Shown piece after piece: positions 8,971-16,346 of a stretch of 42,884 nucleotides of DNA. A program made the position numbers and the translations under genes. This stretch comes from Candidatus Zixiibacteriota bacterium (GTDB taxonomy: Bacteria > Zixibacteria > MSB-5A5 > UBA10806). The stretch's first letter is position 1. Every line of letters starts with the position of its first letter. The notes beneath the pieces were generated by a model, which was not told the origin of the DNA, did no database searches, and worked only from the letters and a program-made list of their open reading frames with translations. The stretch is taken from the NCBI GenBank assembly GCA_020348065.1, contig CP070742.1, positions 935,458 through 978,341 on the forward strand. The letters are read 5' to 3'.

Positions 8971-10179
8971 GTGCAGTTGATCCTCATATTCATAGCCGGC
9001 GCGATATTCGGGGCCGCGGTGGTATATCTGGTTTACAGGCGGGCGAAGGCCATGTCCTCCGCAGAGGTAATTCAATTAAGCGCCGAGATGGAGAACAGAT
9101 CTAAGTCCGTATTATTCGATCTTACCAAACAGTCAATTGAGCAACTAACCAGTATATCAAAACAGATTCTCGACGCTAAAACATCGGAATCCTCAGCCCA
9201 GTTCGACGAGAAGAAAAAACTGATAGACCAATCCTTGACCAATATCTCAAAAGAAATGAAAGAAAAGCTGGAGACGGTTCAATCTCTAATGACCGAAATC
9301 AATAAACTGGTGCCGGAGAAATACGGCCAGGTCTCCACCGCGTTAGAAAATATCGCCAGGCAGAGCGACCGTCTCCGGGAAACCACGCAGCTATTGAGCG
9401 ACGCCCTGTCCGGCTCGCAGGAACGCGGCATCTGGGGCGAACGCATGGCCGAGGATATTCTGAGAATAGTCGGACTGAAAGAAAATATCAATTACGTAAA
9501 ACAGAAAGCCGTCGAAGGAGGGCGTTCCCGGCCCGATTTTACGTTTTACCTTCCCAACAATCTTAAAGTGAATATGGATGTGAAATTTCCATATAACCAG
9601 TATAAATCATATATCGAATCCGATAACGATACCGAGAAAGAACATGCCAAAAAACAGTTTTTGAATTCGGTCAGGGGACGTATCAAGGAAGTTACCGGGA
9701 GGGATTATATCAATCCCGAAGATAATACCGTCGATTACGTACTGGTCTTTATCCCCATAGAGCAGGTTTACACCTTTATACAGGAACAGGATTCGGCCAT
9801 AATCGACGAGGCATTGAGGCAGAAGGTAATTTTATGTTCTCCGCTCACATTATATGCCATGCTGGCGTTGATACGGCAGGCCATCGATAATTTCAATCTC
9901 CAGCAGTCGTCGAGAAAAATCCAGGAGCTACTGGGCGGCTTTTCGAAACAATGGAGCAAATTCATCGAATCGATGAAAATCGTGGGCGATAGATTGGACA
10001 GTACCAGGAAAGCATATGACGAGATGATCGGAGCCCGTTCCCGTCAGCTCGACCGTCAAGTGAAGGCGATAAATAACATAAACCGGGCCGACGGCATCAG
10101 CCCCCATGTATTGGATGACGATTCGCCCCCGGAACTGGAGGATAAAACGGGGGAGGACGAGAAAAATCTTTTATCATAA
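8971..10179 (+). CDS. rmuC: DNA recombination protein RmuC
   Basis: RmuC proteins are membrane-anchored factors with a PD-(D/E)XK-like nuclease fold that limit DNA inversions at short inverted repeats. This one is 402 residues long. It has an N-terminal membrane helix (about 1-21), a long coiled coil (about 30-130), then the RmuC domain with the typical GIWGERMAEDIL near 152, VDVKFPYNQY-like NMDVKFPYNQY near 207 and VLVFIPIEQVYTF near 265. The tail is acidic. The start is GTG 8971, preceded by TAAGGGGG. It lies 61 bases after the aminotransferase fusion. Its 3' side borders the accessory island, whose first IS remnant begins about 110 bases after the stop. Confidence 0.94.
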   Translation: MQLILIFIAGAIFGAAVVYLVYRRAKAMSSAEVIQLSAEMENRSKSVLFDLTKQSIEQLTSISKQILDAKTSESSAQFDEKKKLIDQSLTNISKEMKEKLETVQSLMTEINKLVPEKYGQVSTALENIARQSDRLRETTQLLSDALSGSQERGIWGERMAEDILRIVGLKENINYVKQKAVEGGRSRPDFTFYLPNNLKVNMDVKFPYNQYKSYIESDNDTEKEHAKKQFLNSVRGRIKEVTGRDYINPEDNTVDYVLVFIPIEQVYTFIQEQDSAIIDEALRQKVILCSPLTLYAMLALIRQAIDNFNLQQSSRKIQELLGGFSKQWSKFIESMKIVGDRLDSTRKAYDEMIGARSRQLDRQVKAINNINRADGISPHVLDDDSPPELEDKTGEDEKNLLS

Positions 10180-10289
10180 AATTCTTTCGGTTTTTTTCAT
10201 GTGTTTGGTTCCTCATTTTATTCAAAACGCCGGCCGCAATTTTAAGAACGAAAAAGATTATCTTTTATTATAATTAGCTTATTTGTGGG

Positions 10290-10420
10290 GTTCGCATAGG
10301 TCATTTCACATCTATGAACCTCGGATCGTACCTGCAGTTGTGTTCTTGAATACGTTCCCAGGAGGAATCAGGGGCTGCATAGACCTCCTCGGCAAGAGTG
10401 ATTTTTTCCACGGATTCCGG
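10290..10420 (-). mobile_element. Decayed 3' end of an IS481-like transposase (copy A)
   Basis: Read on the minus strand this encodes a C-terminal transposase tail ending RIQEHNCRYDPRFIDVK and a stop at 10301-10303. It aligns without gaps over 131 bases to copy B (12543-12673), about 84 percent identical by hand count. Upstream of the tail the similarity to the transposase ends abruptly near 10420, so the element is truncated. Together with copy B it forms direct repeats, in the same orientation, around the deacetylase/formyltransferase pair. Confidence 0.7.
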
Positions 10421-10426
10421 CCCTAA

Positions 10427-10660
10427 CTTCCCCTCGCGGTAGACAAGCCAGCCGAAATCATCTCTCAATTCAAACCCCTGATCTGTCCCTTTTCGTGGTT
10501 GAAGCCAAATAATCGCTTCGGTAATTCGGAGAGATTAATTCAAGCCCGCAAAGATAAATCGGCAAAGGCTCGTGAGTAGAGAAAGATTAAAAACCTTGCG
10601 AGGTTAAACGAGGCTAATCCCTCTGATCTACAACCGCCAGAAAGCCTATTTTGCGCTTGA
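10427..10660 (+). pseudogene. Degenerate unidentified reading frame with internal stop
   Basis: A plus-strand frame after the stop at 10424-10426 reads through PFSWLKPNNRFGNSERLIQ and a basic helix-like segment. It is broken by TAG at 10577-10579 and then continues as RKIKNLARLNEANPSDLQP to a TGA at 10658-10660. The composition on both sides of the stop looks coding-like and basic, as in the C-terminus of a DNA-binding or transposase protein. I do not recognise the family, and it could be chance. Confidence 0.25.
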
Positions 10661-10686
10661 TTATTAAAGAAATAGCTATTTATATT
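10657..10686 (+). promoter_or_regulatory. Candidate promoter upstream of the deacetylase/formyltransferase pair
   Basis: TTGATT at 10657-10662 and TATATT at 10681-10686 are separated by 18 bases. This resembles a sigma70-type -35/-10 pair, 260 bases upstream of the deacetylase start in an A+T-rich segment. The call rests on consensus resemblance only. Confidence 0.3.
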
Positions 10687-10946
10687 TAATATAGTCGTGT
10701 AGGGAAGGCCTGTAAAACGGCAAAGACGCCGAAACTGAGATTGGTACGAGGATGTGCTACAAGAACTTGTTGAAAACCCGAAGATGAGATTTGGCCGGAT
10801 ACCGGGAACAGCTAATGGTCTTCACTTGAATGCTTGCATGGCAAAAAGGATATTCATAAGGTTGGGGGTCGATTGACTGTATCGGAATTGTTTAAAAATA
10901 TCGCTCTCCAGGGAATCAATTTGGGGTTTAGTTAGGAGTGTATCGT

Positions 10947-11714
10947 ATGTTGGACTTTACATATGAAATGTATCGATACTTATGTCGGAGTTTGCTCGAT
11001 GCTGGCTATCATCCCACGAAAATGGAAAATTACCCGGACTGCTTATTCGCAAATCGCATATTCTTAAGACATGATGTTGATCGATCTCCAAAACAAGCTC
11101 TGGAGATGGCAAAAATCGAGAAGGAATTCGGGATTGTATCTACGTACTTCTTCAGGACTGTCCCTCAAGTCTATGATAAGAGAATCATTGAGGAGATAGT
11201 TGACCTGGGTTTCGAGATCGGGTATCACTATGAAGTACTTGACAAGGCCCATGGTGATTATGCGAAGGCTATTGCACTTTTTGAACAGGAACTCACGGAG
11301 CTTAGAGCGCTATTTCCAGTCCGCAGCATATCCATGCACGGAGTTCCATTTAGTCCTTATGACAATCGGGATCTCTGGAAAAAGTATGATTTTCGCGACT
11401 ACGGGATTAAAGTAGCTGCTTATCACACTTTGGACTTCACTAAAGTGCGATACCTTTCTGATACCGGGAGAACCTGGGATACTGAAAAAAGCAATCTGAA
11501 AGATCTGATCTCCGATGCTCCTGAGGTTCAGTTGGCCGGGACCTGTACTTTGATCGGGTATTTGTCCTCTGAACTCTCGGATACCTGCCTCCTTATTCAT
11601 CCCAATCGATGGACTAATCAACCGGCAATCTGGATCTATAACCTGGGGTATGACATGCTGTCTAATGTCGCCAAGATGATGATCAAGAAATTCAGAGGAG
11701 TAAAGCGGTTATGA
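10947..11714 (+). CDS. Polysaccharide deacetylase-like (NodB-fold) protein
   Basis: This protein of 255 residues belongs to the carbohydrate esterase 4-like superfamily, metal-dependent N-deacetylases acting on N-acetylated sugars. The metal and catalytic signature is visible as RHDVD at 41-45, H94 in GYHYE and H131 in SMHG. There is no signal peptide, so it probably acts in the cytoplasm on a nucleotide- or lipid-linked sugar. I prefer ATG 10947 over GTG 10938 because TTAGGAG at 10931-10937 abuts the GTG but lies 9 bases before the ATG. The stop overlaps the start of the formyltransferase (ATGA), so translation is probably coupled. Deacetylating an N-acetyl sugar would expose the amine that a formyltransferase could then formylate. 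Codon use looks less GC-rich than in the neighbours, and the pair sits between IS remnants, which suggests transfer. Confidence 0.8.
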   Translation: MLDFTYEMYRYLCRSLLDAGYHPTKMENYPDCLFANRIFLRHDVDRSPKQALEMAKIEKEFGIVSTYFFRTVPQVYDKRIIEEIVDLGFEIGYHYEVLDKAHGDYAKAIALFEQELTELRALFPVRSISMHGVPFSPYDNRDLWKKYDFRDYGIKVAAYHTLDFTKVRYLSDTGRTWDTEKSNLKDLISDAPEVQLAGTCTLIGYLSSELSDTCLLIHPNRWTNQPAIWIYNLGYDMLSNVAKMMIKKFRGVKRL

Positions 11715-12541
11715 GCTATCAGCGGATCATCGTGATATGTACCGAAGGTATGCCGGCTACCATATTCATGAGGAAATTTCTTTCATCAAACGATCAGGTT
11801 ACTCATATCTATTTCTCCCATAGCTTGCGCGGCGGGTTTTTTCAGAAATTGGGCAAGGCGTATAAATTGCTGAAGAAGAAGAGCTGGCAGTTTTTGGCTT
11901 ACAAATTACTTGAGACCAGTATCTTTAACCTGCTTTGCAGGATAGTCAATCCGTCCGCTACTATCAGAGTTATGGCTTCCGAAAGGGGGATTAAGATTGG
12001 ACATGTAGCTGATGTCAACGATCCAACATTCATTAAGGAAATAGAGAAGACAGGAGGCGATATCCTCCTTTCTGTTTATTCTAATCAACTAATGTGCAAA
12101 GAATTGATTGATACTCCTAACAAGTATGCGATTAATGTGCACGGAACTCTACTCCCGGATTATCGAGGAGGAGCAGGATACTTTCACTACCTGGCAGACT
12201 CGCATTCACGGGCAGGAGCTACTGTGCATTTTATTGTACCGGAAGCCGATGCCGGCGACATTATCTGCCAGGAGGAGCTGCAAATTGATCCTGGCGATAC
12301 GGTCTTCTCGTTGCATGCCAGGTTATGCGAGATAGGAGCTCTTGCCGTTATAAAAGCGCTGGATCTTCTGCAGAGGGATGATTTCAAAGCTAAGAAAATT
12401 GAGAATATCCAGAAGAAACTATATTGGATGCCTAATCGCGCGGAGATGAAACGATTTCATAGAAAAGGCAGGAAATTATTTACCTGGAAAGTCTCTTTTA
12501 ATTATTTGCTTGGCAGGACGGAGACCGCCGCAAAAGCATAG
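11711..12541 (+). CDS. Formyltransferase-family protein (Fmt/ArnA-type fold), probably sugar N-formylation
   Basis: This protein of 276 residues contains a Formyl_trans_N domain. The catalytic triad of folate-dependent formyltransferases is visible as N142 and H144 in INVHGTLLPDYRGG and D180 in EADAGDII. The family uses 10-formyl-tetrahydrofolate to formylate an amine. It lacks the C-terminal domain of methionyl-tRNA formyltransferase, and the N-terminal half has a basic helical insert (about 45-75). It is therefore more likely an amino-sugar formyltransferase than Fmt. Its ATG overlaps the deacetylase stop by four bases, so deacetylation then formylation of the same sugar is the natural inference. 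Glycosyltransferase and aminotransferase genes usually found beside such enzymes are absent. The stop codon lies one base before copy B of the IS remnant. Confidence 0.8.
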   Translation: MSYQRIIVICTEGMPATIFMRKFLSSNDQVTHIYFSHSLRGGFFQKLGKAYKLLKKKSWQFLAYKLLETSIFNLLCRIVNPSATIRVMASERGIKIGHVADVNDPTFIKEIEKTGGDILLSVYSNQLMCKELIDTPNKYAINVHGTLLPDYRGGAGYFHYLADSHSRAGATVHFIVPEADAGDIICQEELQIDPGDTVFSLHARLCEIGALAVIKALDLLQRDDFKAKKIENIQKKLYWMPNRAEMKRFHRKGRKLFTWKVSFNYLLGRTETAAKA

Positions 12542-12542
12542 C

Positions 12543-13136
12543 GTTCACATAGATCATTTAACATCTTTGAATCTCAGATCGTATCTGTAGTTATGTACTT
12601 GAATACGTTCCCTGGAGGAATCAGAGGCTGCGCGGACCTCCTCGGTAAGAGGGATTTTCTCCATACATTCCGGTCATCTGTCGATGCGGGTTTTCCTTCC
12701 AGGAGAACTATAAGGCCGCCCGGTTGTAGTAAGGTTGCCATTCCTGGAGCCGGGTGGGCGGATCTTCGCTCTGAAGGTTGACTGTGGAGTAGAACTCCTG
12801 AAGATCGGTTCGCCGGGAGCGCTCTACTTCCCGTTGAGGCGAAGAGAACGGGGCTTTATAGGACAAAACTTGATACCCCATCTCAACAGGCGCTACTGAA
12901 AAGCATAAGCAAAAAAACTCGCGCCCACGATCCGCCCGAATTCGTTGAATCGGGAAGGGTATTTCTTCTATCGCCTTTTCAAGAAGGCTGATTGAATTAG
13001 CGGCCGTCTTCCGCGAATGGAGAGCAAGGTCTTTGTAGCGTGCGCAATCTTCTATAGGGGTATACCGATACAGACCGGCCCTATTGTGCGGACATCCATT
13101 TGGTCCTGTCTCCCGGTATAGGGCGGCTTCCGCCAT
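12543..13136 (-). mobile_element. IS481-like insertion sequence remnant (copy B, largest)
   Basis: This segment includes a transposase pseudogene and a 3' end that matches copy A at 10290-10420. No terminal inverted repeats or target duplications could be identified with confidence. The left border is one base after the formyltransferase stop, which suggests that the cassette and this element meet exactly here. Confidence 0.65.
12554..13136 (-). pseudogene. IS481-like DDE transposase pseudogene
   Basis: The minus-strand frame 13136-12708 keeps the integrase core. A first catalytic Asp lies in IEDCARYKDLALHSRKTAAN, a second in IRADRGREFF, and the catalytic Glu in REVERSRRTDLQEFY, followed by EWQPYYNR. 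The frame then breaks at about 12712. A shift of one base restores RPYSSPGRKTRIDR, then a TGA near 12685. After that comes EKIPLTEEVRAASDSSRERI and a tail ending QVHNYRYDLRFKDVK with the stop at 12554-12556. The N-terminal helix-turn-helix part is not recognisable upstream of 13136. One frameshift, one in-frame stop and a missing 5' end make it inactive. Confidence 0.8.
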
Positions 13137-13162
13137 CTCCTTATAGCATGATCCCGGTGGCA

Positions 13163-13183
13163 GGTCGGGCCTGACGCCCGACC
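13163..13183. repeat. Perfect 8-bp inverted repeat hairpin
   Basis: GGTCGGGC at 13163-13170 and GCCCGACC at 13176-13183 pair perfectly around a CTGAC loop. No T-run follows on either strand, so it is not a standard terminator. It shares GGTCGG and CCTGAC sequence with the hairpins at 38903-38976 and may belong to the same dispersed palindrome family. Confidence 0.6.
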
Positions 13184-13357
13184 ATTTGTCGGGGTGAAAA
13201 ACGGACGTATTTTTTATGTAACAAATCCCGATTAATTTTATAAGATGTATAATTTAATATGTCTTAAATTATTCCAAAATCCGTATTTTGACGGATTTCT
13301 CTCCGGCTTTGGCGGGATCGAAATCCAACCTGCCACCGGCGCGTCTCGTAGGGACAT

Positions 13358-13543
13358 TCAATTTAACGGCCTTAAAAGAGGAATTTTTTCAAATGCCGCT
13401 ATAAGAATATCCTTATTTTCATAAACCTCGGGGCGAATTTCCCGCGCGGTCAGCCCCGCCATCAGCGGGATTTCCTGAACGGAATAACGCCGGATCACGA
13501 TTCGCCAAGGCCGCACGGAACCGGGAGAATAATTAATCCGCAA
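13358..13543 (-). CDS. Doubtful small ORF, 61 codons
   Basis: This minus-strand frame has no convincing ribosome binding site and no recognised family. Its second half (EIRPEVYENKDILIAAFEKI) looks protein-like, so it could be the remnant of a gene. It lies immediately downstream of the terminator of the NtrC-like regulator on the same strand, in an island with other broken genes. Confidence 0.2.
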   Translation of the reverse strand: MRINYSPGSVRPWRIVIRRYSVQEIPLMAGLTAREIRPEVYENKDILIAAFEKIPLLRPLN

Positions 13544-13555
13544 TCATCCAGAACT

Positions 13556-13578
13556 AAAAAGGGAGCCTCGCGGCTCCC
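13556..13578 (-). terminator. Rho-independent terminator of the NtrC-like regulator
   Basis: On the minus strand GGGAGCC, a GCGA loop and GGCTCCC form a 7-bp GC-rich stem (13561-13578), followed by TTTTT (13556-13560). It lies 34 bases after the regulator stop. Confidence 0.85.
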
Positions 13579-13611
13579 TCTGGATATTAACCTGAATTCC
13601 CGTTGAATGAG

Positions 13612-14931
13612 TTATTTTTCTATCTGCAATCCCTCGATTTTGAACTTCTTCATCCGTCTCCAGAGGGTAGTTCTGGAGATTCCAAGCTGTCGTGCGGTGC
13701 GGGAGTAGTTGTTGCTATTCTGTTTCAGCGCCTTGAGAATCAGGGTCTTCTGGTTGTCTTTCAGGGTCATGTTCAGGTATCCGACGGATTCTTCCCTCTC
13801 CGGCCGATCCTGCGGAAGGGTAAAGATCAGCGACTCATCCAGAACCTCGCTGGTGGCCAGTGCGCAGGCGCGGGAGAGAATGTTTTCCAGTTCCTGGATG
13901 TTCCCCGGCCAATCGTAGGTGTTCATCCACGCCATGGCGTCCGGCGAGATGGAGGTGATATTTTTCTGATATTGAGCCCTGTACTTTTCGAGAAAATGAT
14001 TGGTGAGGGGCGCCAGGTCGGCCACGCGCGAACGTAACGCTGGAATATAGACCGGCATGACGTTTAACAGGTAGTAAAGATCCTCCCTGAAATTACCGTT
14101 ATTTACCTGCTTTTTAAGATTTTTCGATGTGGAGGTTATTATACGGGCATTGGATTTTTTAAGAGTCGACGATCCCACGGGGAAATATGTCCCCTCGCTT
14201 ATAAATTTCAAAAGACGCAATTGCAGGGCGGGCGATAATCCATCGATGTCCCTTAAGAAGAGGGTGCCGCCGTTGGCCTTGGCAAGCGCTCCCGGCTTTT
14301 CGGCGGAATCGGCGACACCGAAAATTTCGACCTCGAGGTTAGATTCGGAAGAATTGGAGCACTCGACGATCACGAATTCACTATTGTACAGATCGCTGTG
14401 GCGGTGAACGTAGCGGGCGAAAAGACGTTTTCCGGTTCCATGTTCGCCCTCTATGAGAACCGTGATATTGGACGTCGCCGCCTTATCAGCCAGGTCAATG
14501 AGATCCTTCATTTGCTGGGAAGCCGCCACGATATGGGGGACCTGCTCCCGTTCGGGAACGGGCTGTTCTTTTCTGACCGAGGTGATCTTTTTTAACTTTT
14601 CGAGTATAGTAACGTATTCAAACGGTTTGGGAATAAAATCAGCGGCTCCGTTACGGACGACCTCCACGGCCAGAGGGATATTACCGTATGCCGTCATCAC
14701 GATGAATTCCATAGAGGGATGCGTTTTCCTGACGCGTTTCATAAGATCGTATCCGGTCATGGCTCCCATTTTATAATCGGTGATTACTATATCAAAATAC
14801 GTCTTATTTATTTTATTAAGGGCCTCCTCTGCCGATCCGGCGGTGTCTGTCGAATAGCCCTGGCTTTTAAGATAAAAAGCAAGGTTCTTGCGCAACGCCT
14901 TCTGATCGTCTACTACAAGAATTTTCGCCAT
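13612..14931 (-). CDS. NtrC-like response regulator lacking the GAFTGA loop
   Basis: This protein of 439 residues has a receiver domain (1-120; DD 8-9, phosphoacceptor D52, T80, K102), an AAA+ domain (about 133-370) and a Fis-type helix-turn-helix (about 395-432, ending SRTTLWRRMKKF). The AAA+ part keeps a Walker A (GEHGTGK 162-168) and an arginine-finger region (FREDLYYLLNVMPVYIPALR). However, the sigma54-contacting GAFTGA loop is replaced (EIFGVADSAEKPGALAKANG, 202-220), and Walker B reads GGTLFLRDID instead of GGTLFLDEIG. It therefore probably cannot remodel sigma54-RNA polymerase and may act as a sigma54-independent repressor or activator, as TyrR-like proteins do. No kinase gene is adjacent. 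It is divergent from the TPR gene across 325 bases. Confidence 0.9.
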   Translation of the reverse strand: MAKILVVDDQKALRKNLAFYLKSQGYSTDTAGSAEEALNKINKTYFDIVITDYKMGAMTGYDLMKRVRKTHPSMEFIVMTAYGNIPLAVEVVRNGAADFIPKPFEYVTILEKLKKITSVRKEQPVPEREQVPHIVAASQQMKDLIDLADKAATSNITVLIEGEHGTGKRLFARYVHRHSDLYNSEFVIVECSNSSESNLEVEIFGVADSAEKPGALAKANGGTLFLRDIDGLSPALQLRLLKFISEGTYFPVGSSTLKKSNARIITSTSKNLKKQVNNGNFREDLYYLLNVMPVYIPALRSRVADLAPLTNHFLEKYRAQYQKNITSISPDAMAWMNTYDWPGNIQELENILSRACALATSEVLDESLIFTLPQDRPEREESVGYLNMTLKDNQKTLILKALKQNSNNYSRTARQLGISRTTLWRRMKKFKIEGLQIEK

Positions 14932-15256
14932 ATTATCATTTCCTCCGTGTTGAGACGCCGTTAATCTGCGTCCTGATTATTTTTCGACATGTTAAAGTTA
15001 AAATTTAATTGGAATACCTGTAGAATTTCCCTTAAACGGGATTTGTTGTGAAGTATAAATCGGCATGAGAAAGAGCTATAACAACCAAAGGCCGGGGGAG
15101 GATTTATAACCTTATCGCAAAATACGATTTACGTTGAGCTGGTAGAATAGAACTCCCGAAGGTCGGCCGGGAGCGAAAATAATGCATTATTCTGCAATGC
15201 ATTTTACCCGAATTTTGCCTATATTTTATACAGGAAAGGGTGTGTTTTTTTGAAAA
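14932..15256. other. Divergent intergenic region with IS fragment and repeated AATGCATT
   Basis: This region separates the minus-strand regulator from the plus-strand TPR gene. It contains a short IS481-like fragment (15139-15175) and two copies of the palindrome AATGCATT at 15181-15188 and 15196-15203, 15 bases apart. An A+T-rich segment with a TATATTTTATA stretch lies around 15220. The promoters of both genes must lie here, but I cannot place them firmly. Confidence 0.5.
15139..15175 (-). mobile_element. Short fragment of the IS481-like transposase (copy C)
   Basis: This stretch of 37 bases matches the transposase segment encoding ERSRRTDLQEFYS near 12788-12825, with most bases identical apart from a gap of about four bases. 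It is out of frame and isolated, so it is only a scar of a third copy. Confidence 0.5.
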
Positions 15257-16342
15257 ATGATAAGGAATAATTCAATAGTGAAACGGTCTCGAGCGAGATT
15301 TCATAGAAAAATAATTTCGGGGACGATTACATTTATTTTCATTCCATTATTTTATATTCCCGCTTTCGGGGTCTCTTTAAGGCCCGATGAATCGCGCATT
15401 GCCGTCGTCGTGAAGGTTATAGACCATGTTTTTTCCGACAGTTTCGAGACGGCATACAGTATGGTTGAAACTATTAACGACACTCTGCCGGGAAGACCGT
15501 TTTATAACCTCATTACCGCAAGCATCCTTCACGCCGAGATGACCGATGCAGAGGATTTTTCGGAAAAAGACAGTTTTTTCTCCCGTCTGAATTCGTCAAA
15601 AAAGTTCTTTCAAAAATGGATAAAAAACAATCCCGGAGATCCCTGGGGCTATTATTTTTTGGGTACGGTTCACGCATATAAATCGGTATGGCACGGCCAG
15701 CATAAAAGCTGGCTGAAAACTCTGATTGAGGGTCTAAAAGCCAGGGGAAAATTTGCCAGGGCGCTTGAAATCGATCCGGGATTATATGACGCTTACGCCG
15801 GCCTGGGGAATTTCCATTTCTGGTCGTCTGTAAAGCTCGGAAAATATCTGCCAATTCTGAAGGATAACCGGGAAAAGGGATTGTCGGAATTGAGACTGGC
15901 GATCGACAGTTCTTATTTTTCATCCAGACCGGCGGCCACCGGTCTGGCCTGGGCCCTAATCAACCAGGGAAGATTCTCGGAGGCGTCAAAAATCGGTATG
16001 GAGCTTCATAAGCAGTCCTCCGGTGGCCGGGTTTCATTGTGGATACTCGGTAGCGCTTACTGGCGATGGGGACGATTGAAAAAGGCCGAATCTTTCTACG
16101 GTGAATTAGCAGAATCGTTCGACCGTCAGGAAAAACAGAATTATTACAACCTGGTTTTCTGCCGTTATCGCAGGGGCATCTGTCTATTTTTAATGAAGAA
16201 ATATGAGGACGCCCGATTGGAGTTCGATACCCTTCTTTCCTACGACGTACCGAAGAAAACCCGCGACCGGCATAAAAAGACCTATGAAAAAACAAAAGAA
16301 TATTTGGAGAAAATAGATCGGAGGTTTGAAAACGGAAAATAA
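15257..16342 (+). CDS. Exported tetratricopeptide-repeat-like protein
   Basis: This protein has up to 361 residues. A basic N-terminus followed by a hydrophobic stretch (TFIFIPLFYIPAFG) looks like a signal peptide or membrane anchor. The rest is alpha-helical with TPR-like signatures: NPGDPWGYYFLGTVHAY near 120, FARALEIDPGLYDAYAGLG near 160, LAWALINQGRFSEASK near 225, LGSAYWRWGRLKKAESFYGE near 253, and a last repeat near 300. TPR proteins act as protein-interaction scaffolds, and the partner is unknown. ATG 15257 has no ribosome binding site at normal distance. GTG 15278, preceded by AAGGAA at 10 bases, is an in-frame alternative that keeps the signal peptide. It converges with the flavodoxin-like gene. 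Confidence 0.8.
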   Translation: MIRNNSIVKRSRARFHRKIISGTITFIFIPLFYIPAFGVSLRPDESRIAVVVKVIDHVFSDSFETAYSMVETINDTLPGRPFYNLITASILHAEMTDAEDFSEKDSFFSRLNSSKKFFQKWIKNNPGDPWGYYFLGTVHAYKSVWHGQHKSWLKTLIEGLKARGKFARALEIDPGLYDAYAGLGNFHFWSSVKLGKYLPILKDNREKGLSELRLAIDSSYFSSRPAATGLAWALINQGRFSEASKIGMELHKQSSGGRVSLWILGSAYWRWGRLKKAESFYGELAESFDRQEKQNYYNLVFCRYRRGICLFLMKKYEDARLEFDTLLSYDVPKKTRDRHKKTYEKTKEYLEKIDRRFENGK

Positions 16343-16346
16343 AATC

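Larger units (their letters stand above)
10180..10946. other. Gene-poor stretch with IS remnant, degenerate ORF and candidate promoter
   Basis: These 767 bases between rmuC and the deacetylase contain no intact gene. They hold the decayed IS481-like transposase 3' end (10290-10420) and a plus-strand reading frame broken by a stop (about 10427-10660). A candidate promoter lies at 10657-10686, followed by about 260 bases in which I recognise nothing. The frames in the last part are broken by several stops. This looks like the left flank of an acquired cassette. Confidence 0.6.
13137..13611. other. Intergenic stretch with hairpin, orphan ORF and terminator
   Basis: These 475 bases contain no confident gene. 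They hold a GC-rich hairpin (13163-13183), about 150 A+T-rich bases, a doubtful small minus-strand frame (13358-13543) and the terminator of the downstream regulator (13556-13578). Confidence 0.5.

Noticed and set aside
10690-10760. Group II intron or tRNA-like RNA before the deacetylase
   Set aside because: I could not find the conserved domain V hairpin of group II introns or a cloverleaf, so there is no support for an RNA gene.
12593-12781. Plus-strand ORF in the IS remnant
   Set aside because: It is antisense to the transposase pseudogene tail and has no protein family resemblance.
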